This document shows positions 5,344-6,037 of a DNA stretch of 6,037 nucleotides, in pieces (within the stretch, counting starts at the first letter, position 1; each line of letters starts with the position of its first letter). Location: positions 1-6,037 of the forward strand of contig JAFTNX010000246.1 in the NCBI GenBank assembly GCA_017451665.1. The letters run 5' to 3'. The notes below the pieces were generated by a model. It was not told the DNA's origin. It made no database searches and saw only the letters and a program-made list of their open reading frames with translations. Position numbers and translations under genes: made by a program. The DNA comes from Oscillospiraceae bacterium. GTDB lineage: Bacteria > Bacillota > Clostridia > Oscillospirales > Ruminococcaceae.

Positions 5344-5652
5344 TTATTGAATTTTTGAACCTTTTGTTCGGTTGCACTTCCAACACAGAGTTTGCAAATT
5401 ATCTTCAGTTGTAAGCCCATTTTTTGACAAAGGAATAATGTGGTCTATTTCTAAAAGAAGGTGTGGTTCGTTTTGGGTTGAAACACCACAATACTTGCAT
5501 GTATAATTATCACGTTTTTTGATGTACTCTCTTAATTGTGAAGTCATAAGTGCACGTTGCCCAGCAACACTATTTTTGAATTTTACTTTTTCGGACAAAT
5601 AACTTATAAATTTTTCAAGATTACGCAAATCAAAAATGATTTCACATTTCAT
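5344..5652 (-). CDS. HNH endonuclease domain protein, probably the 3' part of a split gene
   Basis: These 102 residues contain a complete HNH nuclease domain with a zinc site. CKYC (Cys52, Cys55) and CWKC (Cys90, Cys93) would bind zinc. LEIDHIIP carries catalytic His71, and DNLQTLC carries Asn85, followed by NRTKGSK. Residues 1-45 are a helical lead-in (DLRNLEKFISYL, AGQRALMTSQLREYIKKRD). The ATG (5652-5650) directly follows a TAA in the same frame, so this frame simply continues the upstream one. As I recall, relatives carry both parts in one chain. An SD-like AAGGTGG lies 10 bases before the ATG (plus-strand 5663-5669), so the domain could still be made by re-initiation. It could cleave DNA in a restriction, defence or mobile-element setting; the target is unknown. 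Confidence 0.85.
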   Translation of the reverse strand: MKCEIIFDLRNLEKFISYLSEKVKFKNSVAGQRALMTSQLREYIKKRDNYTCKYCGVSTQNEPHLLLEIDHIIPLSKNGLTTEDNLQTLCWKCNRTKGSKIQ

Positions 5653-6037
5653 TTAACTGTTTCCACCTTCACTAATGTATCTGAAGCAAAATGACGGATA
5701 GTGCACATCAGTTAAATCAATATCATTAAATCCTAATTTTTTAGCAAGTTTTTCTCTTCTGAAGTGACGAATAAAAAAGGGGATTTGATAGCTCACGGTG
5801 GATAAGATTTCTTTTTTCTTTAACACTAAGAGGTTTCGACCTTGGTCGGCAGCAGAAAAATCATTGAATACTTTTTCAAAATTAGCAAGTGTTTGTTCAT
5901 TGGCTTGAATGTTAAAATACTTACAGATATATTTGAAAGGTTGTTGTTGTGCATTTTTGCAAACAGTCAATGAACAATCATATATATTGCTTTCTTTTTT
6001 GTATTTTTTTAGTTCACTTCTTTTGAAATTGAACAAG
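5653..6037 (-). CDS. Unknown reading frame, 5' part outside window; probable N-terminal part of the HNH protein
   Basis: The frame is open to the window edge and ends at TAA 5655-5653. The visible 127 residues or so contain a Lys-rich start, a QGRNLLVLKKKEI segment, an IPFFIRHF segment and a C-terminus ending RYISEGGNS. There is no recognised catalytic motif, signal peptide or membrane segment. The true start lies outside the window; the TTG at 6036 is not supported as a start. The stretch is AT-rich (5701-5760 has 16 G/C of 60, 5881-5940 has 17 of 60, against 26 of 60 at 4861-4920 in the GH5 gene), which suggests acquired DNA. It is in frame and contiguous with the HNH part, split only by the TAA. 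Confidence 0.7.
   Translation of the reverse strand, partial: LFNFKRSELKKYKKESNIYDCSLTVCKNAQQQPFKYICKYFNIQANEQTLANFEKVFNDFSAADQGRNLLVLKKKEILSTVSYQIPFFIRHFRREKLAKKLGFNDIDLTDVHYPSFCFRYISEGGNS

Overview
The window looks like chromosomal DNA of a low-to-mid G+C Gram-positive gut or rumen anaerobe, most likely a Ruminococcus-like Clostridium relative. The basis is the codon and base composition, strong TTGACA/TATAAT promoters, AGGGGG-type ribosome binding sites, a lipoprotein family-5 glycoside hydrolase, and an N-terminal TYPKRAKGL..GRA module that I recall from Oscillospiraceae proteins. The genus is inference.

Layout. Positions 1-900 hold the 3' 97% or so of a cysteine synthase gene (cysK), closed by a strong terminator. 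Directly after it a near-consensus promoter starts a two-gene unit of unknown function (about 1075-3021). Its roughly 105-base leader carries three equally built 25-base repeats, and the third contains the ribosome binding site and an ATA codon where the first gene should start. The first gene has a 45-residue module resembling the PLMP/RRXRR motif of IscB-like proteins, then an internal Shine-Dalgarno and ATG, a Trp-rich domain, and an acidic C-terminus. The second gene is a paralog of that Trp-rich domain with a C-terminal membrane segment.

Positions 3022-3387 contain no gene. They hold a strongly structured 290-base element (nested inverted repeats around a terminator-like hairpin, flanked by a 7-base direct repeat), followed by a consensus promoter. 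That promoter drives a PHP-domain phosphoesterase gene that overlaps by 11 bases a secreted lipoprotein GH5 (endoglucanase-type) gene. A bidirectional terminator separates these from convergent minus-strand DNA.

Positions 5344-6037 (minus strand, AT-richer) encode an HNH endonuclease domain and, upstream in the same frame and separated only by one TAA codon, the C-terminal part of a second reading frame that runs off the window. This looks like one HNH-nuclease gene split by an in-frame stop.

The most interesting part is 934-3021: a triplicated leader motif, an apparent ATA start, a nuclease-type RNA/DNA-binding-like module detached from any nuclease, and two paralogous Trp-rich proteins, one membrane-anchored. 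No function can be assigned from sequence alone.
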